DNA of 64,000 bases, from NCBI GenBank assembly GCA_029255685.2, contig CM055319.2, positions 35,846,530 through 35,910,529 of the forward strand, read 5' to 3'. How positions within the stretch are numbered: the first letter of the stretch is position 1; every line of letters begins with the position of its first letter. Position numbers and translations under genes: made by a program. Positions 31,951-43,236 of the stretch are shown here, one piece after another. The notes beneath the pieces were generated by a model. That model searched no databases and had not been told where the DNA came from. It was given only the letters and a program-made list of their open reading frames with translations. The stretch comes from Silene conica. Lineage: Eukaryota; Streptophyta; Magnoliopsida; Caryophyllales; Caryophyllaceae.

Positions 31951-34900
31951 GTGTTGGAATGCGCGCTGCCGACCTATTAGGACTCATACATACGGATGTA
32001 TGTGGCCCTATGTCGATCAACGCACGAGAAGGCTATAGGTATTTCATCACTTTCACGGATGATTTAAGTAGATATGGCTATGTCTACTTAATGAAACATA
32101 AAAGTGAATCCTTTGACAAGTTCAAAGAATACCAGAATAGGGTACAGAACCAACTGGGCAGAAAGATTAAAGCACTTCAATCTGATCGTGGTGGCGAGTA
32201 TCTTTCGCACGAGTTTGATCAACACCTTAAACACTGTGGCATCGTTCTACAGTTGACTCCACCTGTGTGACACCCCCATTTATTTAAGAGCCTTTAGCAA
32301 GACATTCTCAAATAAATAGAGCTGTTACCATCTCGGAATGTCCGAGGTAGTGAATAACAAAGTAAAACAAACCAAAGTACTTTATATAAAACTGATTAAA
32401 TTTGAACTTTTGATATTACAACTACTACGCAAAGAATGAAATTACAACTGATAACATCTAAGTATGTGATCTAATTCTAAGTAGGTCCGAGCCATGTCTC
32501 TCTCCATGCCCAAGCTCCTAATACATCTGTCTCTGACCTATAGAATCTACTCCCCATTCCGGATCATCGTAGGTGTACACGAATACACTGTCAACCTCGC
32601 GGTTGAGTAGGATAATATAAAATAGATAATGCAACAATCATGATATGCAAATGCAATGATATGCTCGAGCTCAATCTCAATCTCAATCACAATCTCAAAC
32701 CCGAAACACCGAGCCATACCGAACCTCCCGGCAGACTATAATCGGTCGTCACCGAACACCAGCTCAATAGCTGATAAGACACCAGGCCTGGTCTGCAGAA
32801 CCACCCTCGGCTATATATCAGAACAACATCTGATTCACATCTTTCTCAGTAACCAATGCATATGACATGCTCATGAATGCAACAATACTCTTAATCAATC
32901 ATACTATTAAATAATGCAATGCTCATGCCACTAATAATAATCAACACTCAATCCCACCAGTATCGTCATTATCATATCAATCATGCTCAGCATCCATAAC
33001 ACACAATTTAACACTCATTCATAACACATCATAGAGTATAGGGTCAGTGTATCCTACCTGGAATAGTAGTCTGTTAACAAGCAATCACCGGCTAGTAATA
33101 CTCCACCTCGAATTCCGTTCCTATCATATTACTTAATATTAAATTCTACTCACATATCACATGTTATAACTAATCATAAACTTACTAAACATAGACTTAC
33201 TAAACATAGCACACGATCGACTATTCAATTATTACTAACTTAATAACACATATACAACTCTTTTAACGATATTACTCATATTCTCAATATTAATAATATA
33301 AATACAAACATTAACAATATATCTCTTAATAGAATAACAATAACACCAAAAATATACTATCATACAATTGTTAAAATCTAGTAATAATAACACCATTAAT
33401 AATTAATAATATAAAACAATAATAACAATAAACAATAACAATAACACAACTACTACAAATTACCATGTAATACTAATAATACTAATAACAATAATAATAA
33501 TAATAATAATACCAACAACTAACAATATCAACAATAATAATATTAATACAAATAATGACATTGATAATACGCGACAACGATAACAACAACGACTAATAGT
33601 AATAATAGTAATACACGGACAACCTTATAATTATAATATTAATTTGTACTACAATGGAACACCCACCAACATATTCAACATATAATAATATTAATAATGC
33701 CAACATACAAACACGTTAACAACAGTAGCATACAAACACAAACACGATAACACAAACACAACCACACACTCCTTCAGCCATGCGCCCACTACATCCCACC
33801 ATCACTACCACCATTCTGACCACCCAAGACCACCATGAGGGACCCCCACGCTTAGCCTACACCACCCCATACATCATCCACTCCTTGGCGACCACCTGAG
33901 GCCGCTATAACCGCTACCCCCAGTGACCCAAAACAGCCTGCTCATGCCGACTTTCCCCGTTTCCCTCCGGCAGCGATCGCGCGAACCACCAACAACCTCC
34001 ACTCAAGACACCTATCCAGAATCGCCAGTCACCGACCAATCCAACCCATCAACCACCATCCCTCTCGTGGCCCCTACCACGATAAAATCCCGAGTTAAAC
34101 CATGCGTAAACACCGTCAACATCACACTCTGTTTCCTAATACTCCCTGCCACCACGCACCCAGCGCCTCCCTCGCCACCACTAGACGACCACCGCTGTCT
34201 TAACCTACCCAGAAACCAGGCCCACCAACCCTAGGCCTAGTCAAACACGACCAACGTGCTCCCTTACTCTGTTTGTAACGTAACCCCGTATCCCTGTCGA
34301 AAACCGCTCTCACTACCACCAAAACCACCACCACGGTTCACCCTAGATATGGTCATAGTCCATTACATCCCTTCTAACCCAGACCTTAAACACAATTCAG
34401 ACATCATGTGATAGACGAGAGGGAAAAGGGTAGGCACTTACCGAGGCTGAGGATGACTAACTCGATAATGGCGTCATTGGGAGCAGCGAAGAAAGCTTTG
34501 CCGTGTGTATGTGAATTAGGGTTTCAGTAATCGAGTTGTATGAAGAGGAAAGGGGTTATGTCGAGGGATAAGCTTGGTATATCGATGATAAGTGAATTAG
34601 GGTTCCTATTGTTTGTTCACTCGGTTCACTCAACTCCAAAACCGAACCCAACACTTTCTTACTCGGCCCATCACGCATCTCGAGACACTCTGACATCTAT
34701 ATTCCGTTCTCAACTCTTTAACTTAAAATAAACGTGTACATATAAGTATTTATACTCGTTCCATAATATTTAATTTAATATTAATAAATAATAATTAAAT
34801 TCATTACAAAATATAAGATTATTAGTACGGTAGTATTTTGGTCCATATAGCATGAATTACAGAAATATTAAAATACTAGCAATTACATAAGAATATATAA

Positions 34901-37500
34901 AAACATTTAATTTAATACTATCACGACTTAAATAAACCAAAAATAGAAATTATGTATAGATGAGAAATAAATATAAAATAGGAAAATATATTTAATTATA
35001 AATTTATTATTAAAATTTTAGGAAATACTAATGAAATGTCATTTTATGAAATAATCATCATTTATAAAAATGATTATGAAATACGAAACACGAAACAATC
35101 GTAGAAATACGATTTATAAAATAATAACAGCTTACGTAAAATATTTTATAAACATTCCTTTTGAAACACGTGTATAAAACATGGTTTGACCGTCGTTGAC
35201 CGATGCTAATATACGGGGTATTACAACCTGGAACACCACAATTAAATGGTGTGTCCGAACGGAGAAATCGAACTCTACTTGATATGGTTCGATCCATGAT
35301 GAGTCACACCGTTGTGCCTGATTCATTATGGGGCTATGCTCTTTTGTCAGCCGCTCTAATACTTAACCGAAGTCCGTCTAAAGCTGTTGACAAGACTCCA
35401 TATGAGTTATGGAAGGGAACGGTCCCTAACTTGTCCTTTATTCGGGTTTGGGGCTGCGAGGCTTATGTCAAGTGGAGACACGAGGATAAGCTCGGCCCAC
35501 GATCGGTCAAGACATACTTTATAGGCTATCCAAAAGGAACTTTTGGTCATTACTTCTACTCGTCAACCGAACAACGTGTTTTTGTTGCGGCTAGTGCGAC
35601 GTTCTTAGAGAAAGAATTTCTCGAGAACAAGTCGAGATCTATCGGAGGTTCAAGAACCAACTACCGAGCAACCATTGGAGGAAACAGTTCCTTCAACCGA
35701 GGCTACGGTAGATATTCCTGAGGAACCTAGGAGGTTTGGAAAAGTCTCTATTCCTCCGGACAGATACATTGGTATGGTCGAGGAACATGACATAGATGAC
35801 GTCTTACTCCTAGAGGGTAATGAACCCTCAACCTATAAAGGTGCCATGACTAGTTCTGACTCAAAGCTATGGCTAGAAGCCATGCAATCCGAGATGGACT
35901 CCATGTATGAGAACAACGTGTGGGATCTTGTGGACCTACCTGCAAAGGTACGTCCCCTTCAATGCAAATGGCTTTACAAGATAAAGCATGTCGTGGAAGG
36001 AAAACAAGATATCCACAAAGCAAGACTAGTTGCTAAAGGTTTCACTCATGTGCCAGGCTTGCACTATGATGAGATCTTTGCACCCGTAGTCATGCTACGT
36101 TCCATTCGGATTATCTTAGCGATCGCCGCATTTCACGATTATGAAAGATGGCAAATGGACTTTAAAACCGCCTTCTTAAACGGTTATTTGGAGGAAGAGT
36201 TGTACATGGTACAACCCGAGGGTTTTATTGATCCAGAACATCCTAAGAAGGTCTACAAGCTTAAGCGTTCCATCTATGGACTTAAGCAAGCATCACGGAG
36301 TTGGAATCATCGCTTCGACCAAGTGATAAAAGAGAATGGGTTTATTCGATCAGTCGAGGAACCATGTATCTATATCAAGTCGAGTGGGAGCAAGATTGTC
36401 TTCCTAGTACTATATGTCGATGACATACTCTTGATTGGGAATGACATACCTCTCTTTTCTTCGGTTAAAGCATGGTTGAAAAACCATTTCCAGATGAAAG
36501 ATCTGGGAGAGGCACAAAGAATTTTTGGCATCCCTATCTACAGGGATAGATCACGACGGATGTTGTCTCTCAGTCAGGAGTCTTATATAGATAAGATCCT
36601 AGAGAGATTCAGCATGACGAACTCCAAGAAAGGGTTCCTTCATATGACTACGGGGCTTCACTTGAGCAAGACTCAAGAAGCTAAGTCATTGGAAGAGAAA
36701 GAGCGCATGAGTCGGATCCCTTATGCTTCGGCAATAGGCTCGATCATGTATGCCATGATATGCACACGTCCAGACGTTGCATATGCATTGAGTATGACAA
36801 GCCGATTCCAAGCTCATCCAGGTGAACAACACTGGATGGCCGTGAAAAACATTCTTAAGTACCTACGGAGGACTAAAGATTGGGGATTGACTTACGGAGG
36901 CGACTCAACACTCTGCGCCACGGGTTACGCAGATGCTAGCTTCCAAACGGATCGAGACGACTCGAAATCTCAGTCTGGATTCGTTTTTACTCTCAATGGC
37001 GCTGCTGTCAGCTGGAAAAGTTCTAAACAAGTGTTACAGCAGATTCTACAACTGAGTCCGAGTACTATGCCGCTTCGGAAGCAGCTAAGGAAGCAATATG
37101 GATGCGTCAATTCTTACAAGGACTATCAGTAATGCCTAGTTCGAATGACCCGATCACCGTTTATTGTGACAATAAAGGTGCCATCTTCCAAGCAAAGGAG
37201 CATAAGTCTAGCAACAAAGCTAGACATGTACAACGGAAAGCTCATCTAATCAGAGATTACGTGGAGCAAAAGGAGATATTCATTGATAAGATCTCTACGG
37301 ATGACAACATAGCTGATCCTCTCACAAAAGCATTACCACGTGATAAGCATGAAGGGCACATTTCAGGCCTGATTTACACCACGTGTCTGAAATCGCATCA
37401 TGAGGTATGTTATTCGATTCTAGACCCTAAAAACTACTGTAAATCACTTTTACACGGTTATCCGATTTTCGACCGGAACTGGTTTATAACATACCGGTAA
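31951..37500 (+). pseudogene. pol: Copia Pol: integrase, reverse transcriptase, RNase H (broken)
   Basis: Integrase core from 31965 (RAADLLGLIHTDVCGPMS, FTDDLSRYGYVYLM, SDRGGEYLS) is cut by T1 at 32266 and resumes at 35231 (GVSERRNRTLLDMVRSMM, WGCEAYVKWRHE). The frame shifts near 35640. Reverse transcriptase follows (WLEAMQSEMDSM, KARLVAKGFTH, WQMDFKTAFLNGYLEEELYM, SIYGLKQASRSW, YVDD at 36413-36424). RNase H has a second frameshift near 37032, where a GT appears duplicated, then continues (TESEYYAASEAAKEAIW) to DNIADPLTKALP. Catalytic motifs remain visible but the gene cannot be expressed as one protein. Confidence 0.88.
32266..35225 (-). mobile_element. Chromovirus solo LTR T1
   Basis: A 2960-bp solo LTR with TG...CA termini (plus strand TGTGACACC...GTATTACA) and a perfect target duplication ACCTG (32261-32265, 35226-35230) inside the Copia integrase. 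One end matches the fragment at 8146-9092 and the other members at 61253. Orientation is set by the chromovirus at the right edge. It contains AT-rich microsatellite-like sequence (33280-33560) and a C-rich block (33770-34250). No gene is supported in it. Confidence 0.9.
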
Positions 37501-38290
37501 CGTCAAATGTCTTCGGATGTTTTTGAAAAATTTTATGCCCGCTTTATTTGACTTGATTAACAATCCATGCGATTTTCGTACACTTTTGTTAGGGCGCTCA
37601 GAAGCCTAAAAAACGTGTATTACACTTCATTTCGAGCCGTTGCGGCTGGTTGGAGCGGCCATTTTTCTTTTTCAGACTGCTTTTATGCCACGTGTCCGAA
37701 ATCGCAGCATGACGTATCTTATTCGATTCTGGACCCTATAAACTTCTATAAATCACCTTTAGGAGATTATCCAATTTTCGGCCAAAACTGGTTTATGGTA
37801 TACCGGTAACGTCCAATGTCTTATGATTTTTTCAAAAACAATGCGTGCCGCTTTATCTGACTCGATTAACCATCCGTGAGATTTTCGCACATTTTTGTTC
37901 CGGGATCTCGGAGGCCTAAAAAACGTGTATCATACAATTCAATTCGAACCGTTTCGGTGGTCGTAGCGGCCATTTTTATTTTCCAGGCCTGATTTACACC
38001 ACGTGTCCGAAATCGCATCATGAGGTATCTTATTCGATTCTAGACCCTAAAAGCTACTGTAAATCACTTTTACACGGTTATCCGATTTTCGACCGGAACT
38101 GGTTTATAGCATACCGGTAACGTCAAATGTCTTCCGATGTTTTTGAAAAATTTCCTGCCCGCTTTATATGACTTAATTAACCATTCGTGCGATTTTCGTA
38201 CACTTTTTTTAGGGAGTTTAGAAGCCTAAAAAACGTGTATTACAATTCAATTCGAGCTGTTGCGGCTGGTTGGAGCAACCATTTTTTTTT
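37364..38290 (+). repeat. Three tandem repeats of about 310 bp
   Basis: Copies begin at 37364, 37673 and 37984 with CAGGCCTG or a variant. Each carries CCACGTGTCYGAAATCGC and later TACCGGTAACGTC. They directly follow the RNase H end of Copia H and include its last open codons to the stop at 37498. The third copy fades near 38290. Satellite-like units inside a retrotransposon 3' region. Confidence 0.85.
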
Positions 38291-38827
38291 TTAGCTTAGA
38301 AGCCTGAAAAACTAATTTTCACCTTTGTGTAGTACTCTTTTATGAATTCATGTAATAATTCATTTTCTCGTGTACTCTATTCAACCTCATTGTTATGATA
38401 TATAATGTTTTGTTTTTCATGTGGAATTGTACGCCAATTTTGAACACCACAAAGTGAACTGATTAACATTACATCATTTTAGTCCTTGATTACCCACTTG
38501 AGCTGATAACTCAGGTAATCATTTTGTGACGTTGGTTGATGGTGGGTTCAACGAGCTATAAGTCAAACAGTTGATTGACCAATCACAAAGGCGAGTTATA
38601 GGGATATCTCGTAGTACACCCCGTGACAACGTTAGTCCTAAATGTTTTATAACATTGGGTGTCAGGTCGTGGATAGGATCTCCATAGTGTTCCTTAGAGT
38701 CGAGTCTTTTGACTTTCAACTGTCTCTTGAGATTAAGGCAGATTTTGGGTAACTTTGGTTTCTTTCCCACGGTCTTCCGTAACAGGGGCCAAGAGGATTT
38801 TTTCTGGGTTATTTCATGCTGCGCTTA
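38291..38827 (+). other. 3' noncoding sequence of Copia H
   Basis: No gene. The segment continues at 39927 after the MITE and resembles internal sequence upstream of a Copia 3' LTR. The reading frame at 38519-38770 has no recognizable domain. Confidence 0.6.
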
Positions 38828-39164
38828 GGCCCTGTTCTTTTGGACTGAAACTTAAGTGAACTGAACTGAACTGAACTTATAGGATCTGAACTGAACTGAA
38901 CTGAACTTATAGGAACTGAACTGAACTTATAGGAACTGAACTGAACTGAACTTATAGGAACTGAACTGAACTGAACTTATAGGAACTGAACTGAACTGAA
39001 GTGAACTTATAGGAACTGAACTGAACTTATAGGAACTGAACTGAACTGAACTGAACTTATAGGATGTGAACTGAACTAAACTTATAAAATCCGAACTTAA
39101 TTAACTTTATTTTAATTTAAGTTAACTATTATTATTATTATTGTTGTTGTTGTTGTTGTTGTTG

Positions 39165-39204
<40 letters not shown>

Positions 39205-39923
39205 CCAATATATGACATTGATAAAAAATTAGTCTAAAACACAAGGTAGTTTAAAATATTTTCAACTTTATATATAATGGCTTGTTAATAGCTCATACAT
39301 TATACTACAATTATATTACGATAAAAATAATTCACTATTACAATTTTTTCTCTAACCATTTATTTTCTCTAACAATGTGATGAAGAAACTGATTAATGGG
39401 AGAGTGACAATTGGTGAGGGTGAGGGCGTCGTATGATGAGTTGTTGTTTTTTGGCATTGATGAGGATGATAGTTTGTCATTAATTAGAGAGTAAAAGACG
39501 GGTAAAATATTAATGAATTGTTTTTTTTATTGATGACGTGTATCGACTAATTAAAGCGAAATGTTTGTATCGGTTGTTAAAAATAATACTCCGTATATAA
39601 CTTTTCTTAATTGAGTTTATATGAACTGAACTTATAGGAACTGAACTAAACTGAACTTATAGGAACTGAACTGAACTGAACTGAACTTATAGGAACTGAA
39701 TTGAACTGAACTGAACTTATAGGAACTGAACTGAACTGAACTGAACTTATAGGAACTGAACTGAACTTATAGGAACTGAACTGAACTGAACTTATAGGAT
39801 CTGAACTGAACTAAACTTATAGGAACTGAACTGAACTTATAGGAACTGAACTGTACTGAACTGAACTTATAGGATCTGAAGTGAACTTAAATTAAGTGAC
39901 TTGAAGTCCAAAAGAACAGGGCC
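38828..39923. mobile_element. Harbinger-type MITE with CTGAACTTATAGGA arrays
   Basis: 1096 bp with terminal inverted repeats GGCCCTGTTCTTTTGGACT and a TTA target duplication (38825-38827, 39924-39926), typical of PIF/Harbinger. Subterminal regions (about 38850-39090 and 39628-39895) are arrays of CTGAACTGAA and CTGAACTTATAGGAA units in the same orientation. The centre contains a TTA/TTG microsatellite (39130-39203). No transposase. Confidence 0.88.
39130..39203. repeat. TTA/TTG compound microsatellite
   Basis: Runs of ATT, then TTG, then TTA trinucleotides inside the Harbinger-type MITE. Confidence 0.9.
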
Positions 39924-40190
39924 TTAGATCTGCAGGATTCGAGTTGAGGGAAATATCCAAACCCTTATCAGGATTTTATCATTTCTCAGGGCCACTCGAG
40001 GAGTAATAACTGAAATGCATGGCCATGCTCGAATACAGGTTCGTTTTATCAGTTAAGTTACTCTGTAGTCGGGGAAACCACTCTTGATACAGATCGCTTG
40101 TGAGATACGACCTTTGCGAATACGGATTTGCAAATTGTCTTACATTGAGTAGGAGAAATTTTAAAAGGAGATGAGAATCGGTTATCGCAC

Positions 40191-40291
40191 CTACACTTGT
40201 ACGGACAAGTGCGAGTTTGTTGGAGCTTGTGTCCTCCACATGTAGTGTGATAACGTCATTGCAGATGCCCTTGTACGGACAAGTGGGAGAT
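40191..40291 (+). promoter_or_regulatory. Duplicated polypurine-tract region of Copia H
   Basis: TTGTACGGACAAGTG followed by a purine tract occurs twice, near 40196 and 40271. Each is followed by TTGTTGG and GTGTCC. Only the second (AAGTGGGAGATTG) abuts the LTR at 40292. The first is a decayed copy of the tract plus LTR start. The same duplication is present at 60456-60550. Confidence 0.75.
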
Positions 40292-41279
40292 TGTTGGGGC
40301 TGGTGTCCTTGACAATTAGTACAATGACTTAATAAATCTCTTAAAGGATCACAAGGGCATACTTCAGTACTATTATCAGTTGATCCACGTTTATCAATAA
40401 CGGTTGGCTTGCTAGATAAGTTTGACGTTATTGTCATACGGATGGCGGTGATCAATTGGTCCCTATACGTCACACCTATAGGACACGTTTGAGAGATGTG
40501 AAGGTATGAAAATACAGTCACATTTATGCCGGATACGACTAAACAGTTAGTCAGAGGTATTGACTATTAAATTAGTCAATGAGATGATGAGATTATTATT
40601 TAATACGGATTAAATAATTTTAGCTAATACGGATTACATGATTAATTCGTAAAATTAAATATAAACGGTTATATTTAATTAAATATTAAATTCGCGTATT
40701 AATATAAACAGTTATATTAATTTGACTAATTATACAATATCGTAATTTTATCAGACCATTATTAATATATCGACTGTATTAATATCTGATAACATGTGTG
40801 CGATTTATAATAAATACCCGCGAATCATATTTTAGCATATCGGGTCGAATCACGCACTGGAATAAGATGAGAGTGGAAAAGCCCACCCTCACCATATACC
40901 CATTCGGCCGACCAGGTAATACAAAAGGAGAGTTATTCTCCTTTTGTCAACGACCGGAAAATCATAATTCTCATAATTAGGGTTTTGAGAGCATCCTTCT
41001 CCCAAAACTCAGATCTCACATCTAAAACCTCACAAAACTCTCCCCATATTGCAAGGCAATTGGAGAGCCTTTCTAGCACACGCGACATCATCTCAAACCA
41101 AGTCTTGGGTGCAAGTTATAGGAGGGAATTTACTTTAATTCCTGTTCTTAGGCCTATTCAAGCAAGGACCCAAGGTTGTAATTCTTTTCATGTTTTTATT
41201 AACTTATGACTATAATCACAATTGTATATTTCGTTATAATCCTTCATGTTTAGGGCGAATACATGTTTTATTCCCCACA
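40292..41279 (+). repeat. 3' LTR of Copia H
   Basis: It starts TGTTGGGGC after the purine tract. The end is placed at CCCCACA (41279) by terminal inverted complementarity and a possible ACTTG flank. About 988 bp. The first 700 bp align with 60551-61252. The exact right end is uncertain because no second complete copy is present. Confidence 0.65.
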
Positions 41280-42494
41280 ACTTGGTTCTCACGGTCAGGT
41301 CTTAGATTGTCTGCCCGCCTACGGGCATATCTCGTTCTTAGCTAGTTCGGGTCTTGGGGTGCCTTGTGCACTTGTCGAATCGGGGATCGTAATTCGTTTG
41401 CGCTCCGAGAGTCTGGCCACGTTTAGACTAGGACAGTCGATTGTCGTCGTCCTACCAGGGGGTTGCATAGTCTGAGGTTGGGAATGTCGTAGTATATAGA
41501 CGAGCCGATTGTCGGCCTGCTCATAGTGGTCTAGCCGAGTCGATTGTCGACCAGTCTAGTTGACTCGATTTTCGACCTATAGTTGTTGGAGTAGAGTCAC
41601 TTGGTGACCTATCTCTTGTTTGTAGAGTCACTTGGTTGACCTATAGTTGTTGGAATAGAGTCACTTGGTTGACCTAGCTCGTTTGTAGAGTCACTTGGTT
41701 GACCTATAGTTGTTGGAGTAGAGTCACTTGGTGACCTATCTCTTATTTGTAAGGTCACTTGGTTGACCTATAGTTGTTGGAATCGAGTCACTTGGTGACC
41801 TATCTCTTGTTGTTGTAATTGGATGTTGAGCATGCCTTAGTTCGTGTATAAGGATGTATGATACTTGGTTATGTTAGTATTGTTCGTCCAAGGCATTGGA
41901 CGACTCTTAGTCTGGTTTCGTAAATGGTTTGGATTGAAAGACCCCCCGGTCGGGCAACCGGAAGGGAAACCGGCTCTCCTTCCAAATAGTTTTCGAAGTT
42001 GGTTGAGAGCCTTGCATAAGCATTTGCATGTTGACTTGAGATTCGGATATTGAGATTCGTATGCTTCACATGTTTTATATATGTTGGAGTATGTTGGATG
42101 CTTTTGTGTTATGTGTTATTGACAATAGGTGGCTAGGAGCACTCTAGTCACTCCCCACTGACTGTGGCGCACATGTTGTATGTGTGTAGGTATATGAGGC
42201 TGTTTGCAGGGGGTTACGTTGAGGCTAGCGAGCGATGATCCTTCATCGTTGACTTTTACCATTCGTTATCTAGACCTTAGACTTATGTTTCAGTATATTG
42301 AGCCTGTAGGGATATGCTATCCCGGGCTGCTTTTGTATTGCACTTATATACTTATTTATGTTTTATTTTCTTCCGCATGTTTAACATTGTTAAGACACCT
42401 CGCATGTTTTCTTATCTTGTCAAAAGTTTTAATTTCCGCGTATTTTTGGCATGTTTTGTATGTTTACTTTTCCGCTGCCGCGAGTGGTTTTACA
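41280..42494. mobile_element. LTR-type sequence K, unclassified
   Basis: This ends GGTTTTACA at 42494 and is followed by CTACT and then mid-LTR sequence of Cassandra J. K therefore appears to be the right end of an LTR inserted into J; J's other LTR reads CAACT at that position. It contains an array of small hairpins (41436-41808). No coding region is recognized. Chromovirus-like TACA terminus only; family unknown. Confidence 0.5.
41436..41808. repeat. Array of TTG-loop mini-hairpins
   Basis: Short interrupted palindromes share a TTG centre: GCCGA-TTG-TCGGC (41504-41516), GTCGA-TTG-TCGAC (41539-41551), GTCAC-TTG-GTGAC (41596-41608). Several GTCACTTGGTTGACC variants follow up to 41808, within a repeat of roughly 50-60 bp. 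Confidence 0.75.
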
Positions 42495-42532
42495 CTACTC
42501 ATATCAACTAAGTGCACTTCCTTTTCTAGTTA

Positions 42533-42620
42533 TCCATCCAAAAGAACTCCACAGTTAAGTGTGCTTGGCTGGGAGTAGTTTTAGGATGGGTGACCTCCTG
42601 GGAAGGTTCCCGAGATGCGC
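42533..42620 (+). ncRNA. 5S rRNA-like segment in Cassandra 5' LTR
   Basis: It matches the plant 5S 3' half: GAACTCCACAGTTAAG, GTGCTTGG, and the C-box-containing AGGATGGGTGACCTCCTGGG. Such sequence can act as an internal RNA polymerase III promoter. It is not a functional 5S gene because the 5' half is absent. Confidence 0.85.
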
Positions 42621-42888
42621 ATGAGTGAGGACAAAATGCGCTGGAAAGGACCCGTGTTGGTCTATGGGGACAGTACATAGCCTGGCGAGCTATCGTGACT
42701 AACATTTCTGGTCCTAGGTTTGGGTCGGGGTGTTACAAGTGGAATTAGAGCAACTCTGCGACCGTCTGGTAAGCCTGTGGTCTGGAGTACCCGGGTCACC
42801 AACCTAGCGGGGAAGGATTCCTGGTTAGGCTCGGCTGTGGTCGGATGCTGCCAGGCGCAACGAGGACGTTGCATTTTTCAAGGGGGTG

Positions 42889-43236
42889 TGTAAATATACT
42901 CCATTGAACCGAATAGGATATTCGAGTGGGGTGACCCCTTAAAGAGTTCCATTGATAGACTTATATGACTGGTGCTTAAAGGGATTGAAAGTACAACTCA
43001 TATCAATAAAGTGCACTTCCTTTTCTGGTTATCCATCCAAAAGAACTCCACAGTTAAGCGTGGTTGGCTGGGAGTAGTTTTAGGATGGGTGACCTCCTGG
43101 GAAGGTTCCCGGGATGCGCATGAGTGAGGACAAAAAGCGCTGGAAAAGACTCGTGTTGGTCTGTGGAGATAGTACATAGCCTGGCGAGCTACCGTGACTA
43201 ACATTTCTAGTCCTAGGTTTGGGTCCGGGTGTTACA
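42889..43236 (+). repeat. 3' LTR of Cassandra J
   Basis: 348 bp, TGTAAATATACTCC to GGGTGTTACA. The 5S-like segment lies at 43033-43118. Confidence 0.85.

Larger units (their letters stand above)
31951..41279 (+). mobile_element. Copia retrotransposon H, 3' two thirds
   Basis: A plus-strand Ty1/copia element entering within integrase at 31951 and ending with a 3' LTR (40292-41279). It was disrupted by chromovirus solo LTR T1 in integrase, by a Harbinger-type MITE (38828-39923), and by two frameshifts. A related fragment lies at 60204-61252. The insertion site in K is suggested by the flank ACTTG at 41280; the left partner is off-window. Confidence 0.82.
42495..43236 (+). mobile_element. Cassandra-type TRIM J (5S rRNA-like LTRs)
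   Basis: A right part of the 5' LTR (42495-42737), a degenerate tRNA-Met primer binding site TGGAATTAGAGC (42740-42751), an interior of about 150 bp with AACGAGGACGTTGC and a purine tract, and a 348-bp 3' LTR (42889-43236). Both LTRs carry the 3' half of a 5S rRNA gene, the Cassandra hallmark. The left of the 5' LTR was displaced by K. No protein coding, as in all Cassandra elements. It is the outermost visible layer of the nest. Confidence 0.85.

Noticed and set aside
33923-34234. Proline/threonine-rich 103-codon frame
   Set aside because: It lies in the C-rich part of a solo chromovirus LTR; comparable frames in T2 are not conserved.
42533-43118. 5S rRNA genes
   Set aside because: Only the 3' half is present, in both LTRs of a Cassandra element; no complete 5S gene.
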